Shown here in pieces: positions 47,849 through 60,012 of a stretch of DNA of 64,000 nt (the first letter of the stretch is position 1; every line of letters starts with the position of its first letter). Position numbers and translations under genes: made by a program. Location of the stretch: positions 7,514,501-7,578,500 of the forward strand of contig NC_091675.1 in NCBI RefSeq assembly GCF_042453785.1, read 5' to 3'. This DNA is from Malus domestica. Lineage: Eukaryota > Streptophyta > Magnoliopsida > Rosales > Rosaceae. Under the pieces are notes generated by a model, which saw only the letters and a program-made list of their open reading frames with translations, made no database searches and had not been told where the DNA came from.

Positions 47849-49870
47849 GAGAAATGCCAAGTATATTCTCTCAAAAGTGAGGCTCTTTATCGCCTCATGT
47901 TTTTTCCATAATATTTTATAATGTAGGTACAAAAATTAATATTGAACTGTAAAATGTCAGAGAGCCCATGAAAGTTCCACTTTGAGAAATTAAGTCACTT
48001 AGCATTTCTCTATTATTATACATCATATGGCATATCTCCAAAACCAAACTAGTTTACCATTATTGAATCTTTAATTAATAAACTAATTATTGTTTATGAA
48101 ATTAATTAACTGGTTTATCTGAAGAGATAAGGTAGGCTTGCAAATGGCTAAACCATTGGTCATCCTCCTCACCTTGACCTCGTACCCTCCACTCAACTAA
48201 TTTTCCATATATTAGATTAATAGATATGTTTATGGAAGACTAGGTTAGAATATCTGTCTGCCAATAAGGCAAAGTCCACCTTAATAACCAATTTCTTTAT
48301 TTGCTTAAACAAATAAATAAAATCTTATATGCTTTTGAAAAATCCAGATCTCTCTACCTATATATTATTCAAGTAAATAATTAAGTTTCTAAATTTTGCA
48401 ACTGGATCTGTATACCAACAACCTATATATTATTCAATTTACCCCCCAAAAAAAAGCTATATATTATTCTATTTAGCATGCATGGCTGGTCCAAGATAAT
48501 TAGTGATGGTGCTCTTTTTATTGGTAATTATTTTTGCTCCAATCATTTATCATGTAACTATTTTTAAAGAAGCATTTGAATTTTTTAAGGCTCTCGACGT
48601 GTTTTCTAAAATAATCATTTATAGCAACAAAAGCTAATGAACATAAGTGTTGTTTTACACAATCACTTTTAAACATGCCCTAAAGTTGATTGATCTTACA
48701 TTGGTCATGATGTAACTAATGATGACATCTACATATTAACATCTGAAATGAATATTTTCCTACCAATAACGCTATTAGAAACACAAAATTAATCATATTG
48801 CTCTCACCATTTCTAACAAACATTACCCGATTACTGTAGATAAAATCCACCTATATTAGAAAGCGAGTTAAACATTATTCTTTTCGTAATGATCAAAGCA
48901 AAAAAAAAAAAAAAAACTCCAACAACCACAAAAATGGACAGTTGGGTCGTGACCCCTTCCCAATTAAAGTATAGCTAGTGTGTCTTGTCAATAGTCTCTT
49001 TGCCTAATCAAAGTTTTCTCAAATATTCGGACCGTACTGATATTTTTTGATAAAATATGGCCCTCCCAACTTTAAATTCAATTTTTTACCCTTAAATCAA
49101 ATTCTACTTTTTCCAATACTTACTTGGAACAAAATGTATTGCGTGTGCCTTATTGGTTCATCCAAATTTTGACAAGATTTGAGTGAAATGATTATGTTGG
49201 TAATATTGCTAACTACCTTATCATCAATGTTGACCATCCATAACCATAACTGACGTGTTTGAGATTACTTTTTGAAGGGTTAAAATTTTATGACATTGTA
49301 AAATCTTTATAACAATGTTGGGCATAAAAATCCAACAAGAGTTAAAGATCATCTATGTGTTTATTTTTCTTAAAAAAAACAACCATTACCGACATTGTTA
49401 ACCAAAATAAACTGAATTCATGTGCTTTTTTTTTTTTATCACTTACAACTTAAACATATTTACCAAAGTCCCAATCAAACTCTTAGACATATAAGTCATT
49501 GTTCATTATTGAAATTTAAGATTTGGGACAGGTTAAGATGGACCCAAATCCCTTGGGTTTTTCAAAATCTTATCTTGCTTTAAATATTCCCTCCTCGGCA
49601 TTATTTTAAGCTAATCCAAAAACTAACCGATGGGTGGTGCTCTGCTCCCAACGCACTAGTTTTATGTTTAATGTTAGAGTGGCGACTCGATCTAGTTGTA
49701 CAATTATTGGGACACCATCCGAGATATTGATATGACTTTTGAGGTGGAGGGCAAAATCGCAATAGAAGGATACAAATTTTGGGTCTAAAATATTTATGCT
49801 TTTTTTTATTTTTTTATTTCACACATCACGTCAATTAAAAGGTTGAGGGTAAGAGGTTGTTATCCTATAT
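46740..49870. other. Gene desert with short repeats
   Basis: AT-rich DNA. It includes a TA microsatellite (47816-47844) and a SINE-like tail at 47357-47440, listed separately, plus several poly-A runs. No protein frame of interest. Confidence 0.45.
47357..47440 (-). mobile_element. SINE-like 3' fragment
   Basis: On the minus strand it reads CCACATTATTGTTAGCTTAT, then AGAGATAATATCGTTTGTTA and a poly-A tract. The same string is found at 57705-57870 and 53050-53200, so it is a dispersed family with an A tail. Only the 3' part is here. Confidence 0.5.
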
Positions 49871-49874
49871 TATT

Positions 49875-50074
49875 ATCGAGAAATGATCCTCGTTGGATCT
49901 TCTTTGTACATCTATTTATCGTAAATCGTGCGATCAATTTTTGTTAGGTACTGTTTATATTCAATTTTAAATAAAAAAAATTTACAATGATTTCTGACGC
50001 ATGATATACGATAGACGGATGTGATTGGAGGATCCCTAAGATCCTCATAAAGAGGATATGGCGAGGATCCTCCT
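49875..50074. mobile_element. MITE, copy 2 of the palindromic family
   Basis: The arms are TTTATCGTAAATCGTGCGAT on the left and the inverse CGCATGATATACGATAGACG on the right, with GGATCTTC and GAGGATCC ends. Same family as 32830-33040 and 63838-64000. Confidence 0.65.
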
Positions 50075-53050
50075 GGATTATCACCATTAGAAATAAATCA
50101 TTAGATATAATTGCTTCACATTGGAAAGTTGATTATTCGTATTTGAGGTGCATATCCTAGCACTTCATAATGTTGTGTGTGCGATAAGAACAGAGGAGTA
50201 GAACACATGAGATTAAGTAAGGTTTTCCCCAACGAGGTCACTAACAAATTTAGAACTTGTGTTATAAATGTATAATCTCACGTAGTAGATAGTTTAGTAA
50301 TGTTATTCTTCATTTGTAAGTGAAAGATTTTAATTTCAATTCTCATAAATGATGTGTTTGATACAATTTATTATATTACTTAACCTATATCTAGAACTCC
50401 AACCCTTGGGTTAAAACCTTTTTTTTTTAACTCATAAAATTTAGGTTTTAACCCAGAAACAGTTTTTTTGTTCAAACCCTTCTGGGTTAAATTTTTTGTC
50501 CGAGATTATTATAGAATAAATTTGGGATAATTTTATTCTTAAAGTAACTTGTTTTAAGAAAAAAATTATGTAGATTATTCTAATTTAATTTTATGAAAAT
50601 TTTAACCTACAAATATTTAGATTCTGATAAATATTTAAAAATCACCAAACCGACACCATGAAACTCGTGGAATACTATAAAAGAATATGAAACACATGAA
50701 ATTTTTTAATTACTTTAGCCATTGGATTTAAATTTGGACCATCATATCTTCATTTTTACCGTTAGATTTAATCATATTAGATTTTAGCTGCTGAATTTAA
50801 GGAATTTGTAAATATAAAACTAAAAAAAAATCACAAATATGGTGGGCCAACCCACTAACCCATAGGGAATCTTAAGCTAAATTTGCAATGAGTTTTGGGT
50901 TAAAACTCATATTTACCCCGAGGGTTGTAGCAAGTTGGAAGAGGTTTAGAATAAAACCTACAATTTGAGTTTTACTTTTACCTAAAGAGTTGGTGTAGGT
51001 CTTACATAAATATATTTGTTTATATAAAAAAATGCATAAGTGGTCCAAATTCTATGTTTTGCAAAATGTAATCTTATCCACAAAGACTCAGTATTCATCT
51101 ACCAATCAGAATATTAACAAATATATTTCCATGCATCGATGAGAGCAAAACTGTTTAAATCAGTAAAAAAAATTAATCAGTAAATATTTCTAACGATTTA
51201 TTTATTAGAGGACTAAATCAGGAAGAAAAATAAAAATAATAAGAGAAATATCCGCGACGACAATTATTGTATATACGTAAGGGGCAATAAAAGATTAATT
51301 TGTTTTATTATAATATTTTGACACAAGAAAGTTTTGTGTCTAAATACAAATGATGTATTAAAGTATGTGGCTTGGTCGGCAGAAAAGAATGAAAGAGATA
51401 TTATGATATAATCATTCTTCAGGCAAAATGGATAGGGATGCATTTAATCCACACTCACCGCCTCAGTTGCTGATGTATTCACAATATATTAGATAGGATT
51501 TTCTATTACTTTTTTTTATTTGACTTTTTTTATTGTTTGTTATTTTAATTTTAATTGATTAAATATGTTGTATCCAGAAGACTAGAAGTAATCTTATATA
51601 CTCTAAAATACGGATTCGATCTTTGCCAATTTTCTTCTCTCTATCAACTAACTATTTAACACGCTAATAATTTTATTGTACTAAATAAATATTTGTTCTT
51701 CTATAAACGGAATAATGTACTTTGAATAATATCGTATTTGTTTGGTAAAACATATCATTTCTCTCTTCAATAAGACGACACTATTTTTTTTTTTTTTGAA
51801 GGTGAAAAGAATTTATCAAGACACGATCAAAAGGTCACACACGCTAAAAGAAGCAGCACCACATAGTTTCACAATAAACTTAAAGAACACTTATTTTATG
51901 TTATTCTTACACAAACTCTTTTTTTATTATTTAGAGATGATGTGAACTATTATTATTCACGAGAAAATAAGAGGATTCGACTTGCTTATTTATAAGAGAG
52001 GATATATGCACTTTGTTGTAGTTGACTGACATAATTTATGTATTCATTTTTTGGCTATAATATTAAACATTATTATTATTTTTCTTTAAGGTTACAAACT
52101 CACATAGGAGGAAAAGAGGATTAAAACTCGCTCAAGTGTGTATATAGTAGAAATGCTCTCTACTACTACATCTACAAACCTCACTTATTATTTTTTTAAA
52201 CATAACGAAGTATTTATACTATGAGGTGAAGGATTTAACCTAAACGAAAAAAATGTGCATAATTATGAGCTATTGACATTCTACCAAGAGTTTATAAACC
52301 CTAAAGTTGGCCATAAAAAAAGAAAAGTTCGGCCATTGTCTACTCATAACTTATTTATTTACACGAAAGATAATGTAGAAGATACATTCGTCAAATAATA
52401 GGACTACTCTTATATAAGGTGGGAAGTATCCAATTAGGAGGTACCTATCTCAATAGACGTATCGTTACATTTGATCGAACTTTTTTGTCTATTCGTGATT
52501 GATTAATCGTTTTTGCAAACGTCAATCACCAGATAACTGTCAATCACAAGATAACGTTCTCTTATTGGTAAAAAATTAGCCAATTAGAAAGTCTGGTCGG
52601 AAGTTACCAATTAAAAAGTTAGTTCGGAAGAGACCAATCAGAATATTATGTATCACGTGGACGTTCTGTTCTAGTTATCCCACTTAAACTAGACATGTCA
52701 TCTTACGACGCGCCCAAACTACATAAAAGGATAGCTTATTACGTAATAAAGAAAAATGTGAGATACAAAAAAAAAAGTCATAATTTAAAATGTCAGCGAA
52801 ATTCAATTCAAATTAAATAATTGCATGGTTAAGGCATTCTCTTCACATCTCGAGTTCAAACATCCTCCCTCCTCTTAATAAAAGAGAAAATTACTAATCA
52901 AATTTGAATTTGTTCAGAAACCGAAAGAAACACAAAATCCCAGTGCATTTTGTATAGATTGAGACTTGTAGTTTTATTCTTTACTCATTCCATACTGGGC
53001 AGGAAATCATTCGATAACACTTCCCCGATTTTGTTCTTAGACTAGAAAGT
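50075..53050. other. Gene desert, AT-rich
   Basis: No supported gene. A poly-T run at about 51784-51798 and a tRNA-like string at 52823-52860 (GCATGGTTAAGGCATTCTCT, then GAGTTCAAAC) suggest degenerate SINEs. Confidence 0.4.
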
Positions 53051-53200
53051 TCTTAATTAAGATATTATCTATACTAAAAGAGCGGGGGAGTGGGCTTGGT
53101 CTCATAATGGACTAACAATAATGTGGTTCAAATTCGTCTTTAGTTAGAATCATGCCTAAGACCTATCACATATAAACGAAGATGAATACCACTAAACTGT
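53050..53200 (-). mobile_element. SINE-like element, minus strand
   Basis: On the minus strand it contains GGTCTTAGGCATGATTC, a B-box-like string, then GAATTTGAACCACATTATTG and TTTTAGTATAGATAATATC. It is collinear with 57705-57870 but has lost most of its tail. Confidence 0.5.
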
Positions 53201-53766
53201 AATATTAAGTGGCAGAATAATTAGTAACTAGTACAAAAATATTAGCACTTCCGCTTGCTAACAACAATCTCACTTGAATCTCATTGTTTTATCTTCTCGA
53301 CTCTCATTTGCATTCTACAACGTTGCTTAGTCATCATAACCAATTTATTATGAAAATATCAACTAATTTAAAAATTGTTTAACAGTTTATTATTATTTAA
53401 TTTTCAACGTTAACATAAAAAATATGATTCGTTTATTTATTAAATAATCATTGATCGGTAAACGATTAAATGTTTGTTTTGACCAATAAAAAATAAATAA
53501 AAGACCAAAAATAAAGGATTTGTAATGCATATAAATACATATTATCTTCTCTTAAAAAGCGTGGGAACTAGGAAGAGTGTAGAGATATTGTATTGACATA
53601 AATAAGATAATAAGAGTTTCCGGAAATGGATTTTCTTGGTCACTGTCGTCGCCACGTAATCGCGAACGTGTCCGAGCGCGAGCGCGTGCGCATGCGTCCC
53701 TATTCGCCTACGGTGGACGTTAGCCTTTTCCTTGCCCCCTCAAAACTCATGCGACTCACTGTTGTC

Positions 53767-53774
53767 TATATATA
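53767..53774 (+). promoter_or_regulatory. TATA box of the OXS3-family gene
   Basis: TATATATA about 260 bp before the start codon. The sequence between is CT-rich, as usual for plant leaders. A GC-rich stretch at 53640-53720 with GCGCGAGCGCG lies just upstream. Confidence 0.6.
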
Positions 53775-53899
53775 TGCCTATCCACCTTTACTCTCCTTCT
53801 GAACCTGTTTTTTTCCTCTTATCCTCCACCGCTTCCTTAACCTGCGCACGCCCTGGATCATGTGACTCTCCGTCTTCCTCTTCTTCTTCCTTTCAATTG

Positions 53900-53962
53900 A
53901 TGAATACAAGCCCCGTTATCTGGAAGCTCAAACGACGACGCCGACGCATCGGTGAAGGGTAA
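53900..53962 (+). CDS. Upstream ORF in the OXS3-family leader
   Basis: A 20-codon frame, MNTSPVIWKLKRRRRRIGEG, with its own stop 62 bp before the main ATG. Five consecutive arginines, using less favoured CGA/CGC codons, could slow ribosomes. A regulatory role is inference; its peptide is not recognised. Confidence 0.45.
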   Translation: MNTSPVIWKLKRRRRRIGEG

Positions 53963-54024
53963 ATCCGTAATTCCCCCGATCGCCGTCTCGGAAACTCCCA
54001 GTTCGTTCTTTTCCGTTGCTTCGA

Positions 54025-54859
54025 ATGGACGTCCTAGTGGGCCCCACCTTCTCCCTCGACGTATCGTCCTACGGCCCCGCGCCGAAGCAGGACAACCGCA
54101 ACCGCGGCGGTCTGTACCTGAATCAGGACCGCGGCGCCGCGGTGGCGGAGGAGGCGTCGTCGGACAGCTCGTCGTCTATCGGTGTTCCGGATGACAGCGA
54201 GGAAGAGGAAGACTCCAAAGGCGATAACGGCGACGAGGTGCAGAGCAAGTTTAATGGTGGCGGAGGAGGGTTGGGTTCTCTGGGTTCATTTGGATCACTC
54301 GAAGATTCTCTCCCAATCAAGTAAACCCTTCCAGATCTGCAAATATTAATCTCATACCGATCATTTTTACTGAATTTTCAGTTTCTGATCCGTCCCATAG
54401 TTAATTAATTTTTGTTTTAATTTTTTCAGGAGGGGATTATCCAACTATTTTTCAGGAAAATCAAAGTCATTTGCCAGCCTGTCAGAAGTAAGCAGCACTG
54501 TGAGTTCAGTCAAGGAGGTGGAGAAGCAGGACAACCCATTCAACAAGCGGCGGCGGGTTCTGATCGCCTCCAAGTGGTCGAGAAGATCTTCGTCTTCCTC
54601 CTCCCTCTACAACTGGCCAAACCCTAAGTCCATGCCGCTGCTAGCCCTAGCCGAAGACGGAGACGAAGATGACGACGAACACGACCGCGATCGAGAAGGC
54701 GAGGGAGAGAACGCGTCGTCGGAGCAATCTTCATCGGACGAGAAGGAGGATCAGGAGAGGAGGAGGCCCCCACAGAAACTGCTCGACAGGAGGCTGAAGA
54801 GCTTCAAGTCAAAGAGTTGCTATTGCCTCTCAGATCTGCAGGAACACGATGAGCAGTAA
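54025..54859 (+). CDS. OXIDATIVE STRESS 3 (OXS3) family protein
   Basis: A plant nuclear protein family tied to tolerance of heavy metals and oxidative stress; the biochemical role is poorly defined. Two exons, 54025-54320 and 54430-54859, joined AA|GTAAAC to TTTCAG|GAGG, encode 241 residues. Family marks: [72 protein letters not shown] and [10 protein letters not shown]. The C-terminal part is acidic and then basic ([20 protein letters not shown]). Start chosen at the first ATG of the frame; the alternative TTG at 54016 is not credible. No lesion. Confidence 0.9.
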
Positions 54860-54869
54860 CAACTGGTGG

Positions 54870-56340
54870 TATTTTTTTTAATAATTTTTAATTTTATTTA
54901 GTTTTAGGGTTGTTGGATGGATGGAGGGGTTTGTGTTGTTTGTACGTGGGCAGTCAGAAAAAAATTTATAAATATATAAATATATATGGCTAACTTTGTT
55001 TCTTCGTCGGGAGAGTCGTGAGACGGTAAAAGATCTTTGTTCAAATCAACGAAACTCCTGACTTGGGGCAGAAAAATCATTGTGGTCATTTTTTGTTGGT
55101 ATAACGTTATATTAAAAAAATAAAATAAAAATAAATAAGTGAATTAACCATCAAAAGAAAGGAAAATTAACAAAAAAAATTAAAAAAACTTCACTTTTAA
55201 TGAAAAATCATTTTAAAGGCAGAAGAATAAAGAATATCAAAAAAATATATAAATATGATTTTTCGTTAAAAATGAACAGTACCAAAAGTATTTTGTTAAA
55301 ATTCTAAATAAAAAAAGAAAACCGGCACTCATCTCGCGCCACGACACCATGTCACCAACAGACTCTCTAGAAGTCTACGCTTATCAAAATTAAAGCCCAA
55401 GTCAGTCAACCTAATACTATCTAAACAACCAAGTGACGTTTAGTTTTCCAAAAACAAAAAAAACAAAAAAAACAACCAAGTGACGACTAATGAGGTAAAA
55501 AGATACTTTTGCCCCTACATCTCGACGGATATGAGAACAACGATAATTGCTAACAATTGTGTTCAGTAGAGGTTTTTTTATTCCTCGTGTCTGTAATAGG
55601 GTTACGTATTAAGTGACTTTTTATTTTATGCGTGTAGGAGGTTTTCATACATGGGATCGCTTTAAATCAGAATGATTATTAACCTCTCTAGCTTTTGATG
55701 TAAATATTTCAATTTATCTTTAATAATATTTGAATTTTGACCAAAAAACAAACAAAAAAGAACAACGATAATTGCTAATTGGATCGACATTGCGAACGGA
55801 CTTGACACAGGATTATGATTAACAACTTTTCACCATAAATTCAGGTCTCCTCGCATAATATTTTAGCAGTATGATTCCTTTGTGGATTATCGTTTTTTAT
55901 TTTTTGATTTATTTTTAGTGTTAATCGGATATGGATAAACGTATGGTGATCCGCTGGATCGGATGTGTGAAGTACAAAGACATGTTTGCCCCTCAATCAA
56001 TTATTTAGGTCAATTTTTGGTATGGAATATTGACTATAAAATATTGCTGACCTTTTATCCTTTTTCCCATCCATAGAAAAGGGGAAATTGAAAACAGAGA
56101 GTACTTTTTTTTCTTAGGAAAACTGGACTGAACTTCTGCTGTGTTGAGCTGGACATCCATTAGAATTTGGGATGCGTTTTAACGTTTGACATACATTGCT
56201 GAATCTAACTGTAGTACGAGCATGGAAGAACTAAGAGAAATTTAACAGATGAATATGAGCTATTTAAGAGAGAACGTTAGTAGAATGACCCGTCAGAACG
56301 AGAAACAAAAAAAACACGCGCACATTAAAAGTCTTCGGTG
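54870..56340. other. Intergenic, no gene seen
   Basis: Starts with the OXS3-family 3' UTR. Then AT-rich DNA with poly-A runs. No supported gene. Confidence 0.4.
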
Positions 56341-57018
56341 ATTTTGTGAGGCCCAATCAGCATACGCCGGGTTGGACGTGGTAAGTCACGTTGCCGCCTT
56401 TGTTGCGCAGAAATTGCAGGGACACTCCAAAGAACCATCAAGTCAACGAAAGCCGTCAATTGGAGGCTCTTGAGAACCGGAAGCAGCTGAGCCAACCAGA
56501 GAGAATGGTTGGAAGAGTTAAGCCTGATATTAATAGCGTGAGAAACGGAGGGAAAGGATCGGGAAAAAGAAAAAAAAAAAAGGTTTTGACGTTAGTCAAA
56601 GGGCTATGAGATACCATAAAAAATTATGGATTGCACAGAAGACCAAATCGAGGAAGGTAAAGAAGGTAAGTGGCTGAATCCCTCGAAAGTCTTGAGGGTG
56701 AATTATCATTGAATTATATACGAGTACGGTAGCTTGACTTACAACTTACAGGTATAATTGCTATACAAGAAATACATAAAGGGGATGATTTAATTATACA
56801 AAAAATTAGAGATTACGGAAATTATACGGAATCTCAAGAAATAAAAAAACGTATCCATCAATATCATCTTTCAATGGAAAGGTGGAAAACGAGCAAACAA
56901 GAAAACACAAGAAACAGAAGCTGATGGAATTAATCAAAACCTAAAAATAGTGAAAGCATTAGCCATGAAACCTAAGTTTGGAAGTCACTAGAATCTTTTG
57001 TTGGAGGGAGGATGGAGA
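56341..57018. other. Unassigned region with short open frames
   Basis: A 72-codon frame at 56391-56609 is basic and not recognised; another frame there reads AAFVAQKLQGHSKEPSSQRK, which may be a gene relic. At 56755-56930 a separate frame reads IAIQEIHKGDDLIIQKIRDY and is also unassigned. Neither has a credible start, stop and splice context. Confidence 0.3.
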
Positions 57019-57303
57019 GTAATGTTATTCATACGATGTTTTTGTACCACATTTTCATACCACCTTAGGTGGCATTTGATGTGGACAGCCACATCATTTG
57101 AATTAATCAGATTTTTAAATTTAGTTCATTATTTAATAAACTAATAATTAAGAAAAAACTAGTTAATTAAATGTTGATTGTGGTATACGAAGAGTATTTA
57201 TCCTTCATTTCCTTGGGTTTTGCAAATTTTTCAAATGATGTGGTTGTCTACATCAGATGTCACCTAAGATGGTATAGAAAAACATGGTATAAATAACATT
57301 ACT
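57019..57303. mobile_element. Foldback MITE, about 285 bp
   Basis: The left arm is GTAATGTTATTCATACGATG, then CCACCTTAGGTGGCATTTGA and CCACATCATTTGAA. The right arm carries the inverse: TTCAAATGATGTGG, CATCAGATGTCACCTAAGAT and GGTATAAATAACATTAC. Long imperfect arms with an AT-rich centre. TSD not resolved. Confidence 0.75.
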
Positions 57304-57704
57304 CAAAAGCAAATTCATCCAATCCCATACCACTAAGAGTCGAAGAACTCAATTTGTCACTCATTCATTCTTGCGAGCGAAGCAACATGATGTGCTTCCT
57401 TTATTTTGCTTCATATCTCAACTACCTAACTTCCAACCAGTTTGCTACAGCTTGGTTGGAGTCAATTCCCACATTGTTTTTAGGTAAGAGCACGTTTTCC
57501 ACTACTTGCTTTATAACTGTGTTTTTCTTTTAACTATTATGTTGGGCCTGGCCGCGGATGCTAAAATGTGATCAAGACAGGTTTGAAAAATTTAAGCTCA
57601 ATCAACTTATGTCATGTCCAGGAGCAGAAGCATCTCCGGACTCGAAGAAGACCATTCAGCCATGTCCACGAGCAAATGCTACAGTCATTATATTTTTTGT
57701 ATTT

Positions 57705-57870
57705 AGTACTACGGTCAAGTAATATTCTTCTTCATATGTAAGTGAGAGGTCTTAAGTTTGATTCTCGCTAAAGGTGAATTTGAACTACATTATTGTTAGC
57801 CATTGTGAGGCTAATCCCACCCTCATTTCTCTTAGTATAGATAAGATCGTTTGTTAAAAAAAAAAAAGTA
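57705..57870 (+). mobile_element. SINE-like element with poly-A tail
   Basis: Contains a B-box-like AAGTTTGATTCTCGCT, then GAATTTGAACTACATTATTG, TTAGTATAGATAAGATCG and an A12 tail at about 57857-57868. It shares the string with 53050-53200 and 47357-47440. Looks tRNA-derived, but the A box is unclear. Confidence 0.55.
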
Positions 57871-58095
57871 ACATTGAGCTGTAAACGTGGGTTTGTCCAG
57901 TTGGTTAATAACATCTATATTCCCGTAAATTAGAACACCGTCCTGTTAAAAAGTGATGGCGAGCTTGGGTTGGGCCTGAAGTTGGGCTAAATACAAAAAG
58001 ATCAAGTTTAGGCCCTACTCTTTTGACAAATGGGTCGTTCCTACACTGATTGAGATGTAGGACAGAGTGTGGATGCTCCAACTTGTACCCATACC

Positions 58096-59119
58096 ATGGC
58101 GTGTCTACTCGCGCCACTTCGTCCCACCTCGCCCTCACTCTCAATCCCTCGAACCAGATTTGGGGCCAAACCTCCGTCCAACGCGGCCCCCGCCCCGAGT
58201 CGACTTATTCACAACTCGATGAGCCAACCCGCAGCCGAAGGCAATCCGGACGTCCCAAAGTCCGACACCACGGACGTCCTGGTTCAGTACGTCGTGCTCC
58301 GGCGAGACCTAATCGACACGTGGCCGATGGGCAGCGTGGTCACACAGGGCTGCCATGCTTCCGCGTCCGCCATTTGGTCCCCCACAAAGACGACCCCGTC
58401 ACCCTCCAGTACTGTGGCCCGGAAAACATCGATTCTATGCATAAGGTAAATCCAAAAGCTTTAAATTGTGAAGGAAAAAAAAATTGGATTTTGTTGTGTT
58501 TATCAGTTTGGATTTCAGGGTTTTGGTTACCAAATGTGGAATGAAGGTGTGGTTCTTAGTATTTTTCATGTTCCTTTTACCGGAGCGGTATTCTAACGTA
58601 ATCTAAACTACGAGGAGGGAAATTTGAACTTTGATGTTAATGTTACCTCTTCTTTAAAAAAAAAAAGGGTTTTAGCCTATACTGTGAATTTTGTCCACTT
58701 GGGCGCACAGAATGTATGAAATTCGTCGTGTCACAGCATAAAGTTAGAGTCTTTACAGAGGTAAACATGTACGGTAATATGAGGTTGCATAGCTTAAAGT
58801 TACTGTTCGTTCAATTGGGTTATTGAGATTTATGCTGGGAATTTTCTTGTTAATCGGTTAATTGGGTTTGAGAATTGCTTGGACTACTGCTGGTTTTTGT
58901 TTTGCATGTAGTGTTGTTATTTAACCTTTGCTGCAGGTTACTCTTGAGGTGAAGGGTGAACCCCAGATATTGAATTTGTCAGAGAAGCTGAAAGCAGGTG
59001 GCATAGCGCACAAGCTGTGGATTGAGCAACCCGAAAACTTCCCAACCTGTCTCGCCACAAAGCCCTACCCCAAATCCGCGGTATCGGCGTATTTTAAAAA
59101 GTTGAAACTCTGCAAGTGA
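58096..59119 (+). pseudogene. PTRHD1-like peptidyl-tRNA hydrolase, frameshifted in exon 1
   Basis: A PTH2-type (PTRHD1-like) protein; family members are putative peptidyl-tRNA hydrolases. Exon 1 runs from ATG 58096 (context ACCATGG) to 58445, donor AAG|GTAAAT; exon 2 is 58937-59119, acceptor TGCAG. The first frame reads TDVLVQYVVLRRDLIDTWPM and QGCHASASAIWS. A run of five C at 58379-58383, where three would keep the frame, then shifts it. The proper continuation HKDDPVTLQYCGPENIDSMH sits in another frame and joins exon 2 (VTLEVKGEPQILNLSEKLKA...KSAVSAYFKKLKLCK) in phase. The 34 residues before MSQPAAEG may be an organelle-targeting extension. Everything else looks conserved, so a base-calling error is as likely as a real null allele. 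Confidence 0.82.
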
Positions 59120-59490
59120 AGTTACTGTCATCCTCATTAGTCCACAGCCATGAATTGTGTACGAGTTTCAAGGTTAACTTGTTCGTTTATGAATAGGTTC
59201 ATAGGATTTTTTTTCAGTTGTTCTTTCAGTTTATGTTGAATGTGTTAGAACACAGTTGGAGAAATAGCAATCCTAATTGGTTAAGAAGTAAAATCCGGAA
59301 GGCGGTTCGATTCAGTCGGAAAATTCATTCATATTGTTTTGGAGCAAGAACGGGAGCAATCAGACGAAATTTAGAAAGAAATCGAAAACGATTGCAAGTA
59401 CATGTTAATAGAGTCTGTCATTCGCAGTATATATTCTGCTATATATACAAAACCAAAAACTGTAAGCTCTCTACATATCATGTGAGTTCA
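59120..59490. other. Space between convergent genes
   Basis: Shared 3' regions of the PTRHD1-like gene (plus) and the zinc-ribbon gene (minus). The long plus-strand frame from 59218 is not supported by any recognisable protein and overlaps the antisense gene. Confidence 0.5.
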
Positions 59491-59691
59491 TCACTGCACT
59501 ACCAATTTTCTAGCACACAAGCTGCAGTAGAGCTTGCGCTTGGTCCTCCAATACAGCGGCAGGAAGCAAAACCTCCAGTTGCTCTCGACATCCATGGCTT
59601 GCACCATTCCTCCACAGTAAGGGCATGCCCCCGGTGCCGGTTGCCTCGACAGCACCCTCTCCTCTTCATCACACACGAACACCAAACACAT
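59491..59691 (-). CDS. Small zinc-ribbon-like protein of unknown role
   Basis: 66 codons from ATG 59691: MCLVFVCDEEERVLSRQPAP, then GACPYCGGMVQAMDVESNWR, then FCFLPLYWRTKRKLYCSLCA. Two CxxC pairs (CPYC and CSLC) 32 residues apart suggest a zinc ribbon. Small plant proteins with this CPxCGG...WRFCFLP...CxLC pattern exist, but I know no established function. The frame stays open upstream to 60012; that part is arginine/lysine-rich and unlike the family, so I take it as leader. It converges with the PTRHD1-like gene. Confidence 0.72.
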   Translation of the reverse strand: MCLVFVCDEEERVLSRQPAPGACPYCGGMVQAMDVESNWRFCFLPLYWRTKRKLYCSLCARKLVVQ

Positions 59692-60012
59692 GATCGAATA
59701 CCCTTCTTCCTTCTTCCTTTGACCTCGAGCCTTTCTAGGGTTTCCGGCTTTGCTTGCTCCTCCGCCTGTCTGCCTTTCTTTCCTGTCTCTGGTTGCTGCT
59801 ACGAGATTTGCTCCAAGTGATCGGAAACTGAAACCGTTCGCCGGCTTACAAGGTGCAAGGCAATTCCGATTTATACACAGAGAGAGGGAACTTCCAGAAA
59901 AACGTAGCTTAATCTGGCTGGTTGGAAGGCAGGTCCAATGGTTATGTAAAAACCGCGTATGTAGAAGATTCCAACCCCAAAGGTGACAAGTACAATTTAC
60001 ATAAGATAACAA

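Noticed and set aside
54016-54024. Earlier start of the OXS3-family frame
   Set aside because: The frame opens with TTG; the first ATG is at 54025.
56755-56930. Lysine-rich frame resembling organelle-type sequence
   Set aside because: No start, no clear family; could be an organelle-derived insertion, but I cannot support it by eye.
59692-60012. N-terminal extension of the zinc-ribbon protein
   Set aside because: Basic, low-complexity sequence unlike the conserved core; the ATG at 59691 fits the expected small protein.
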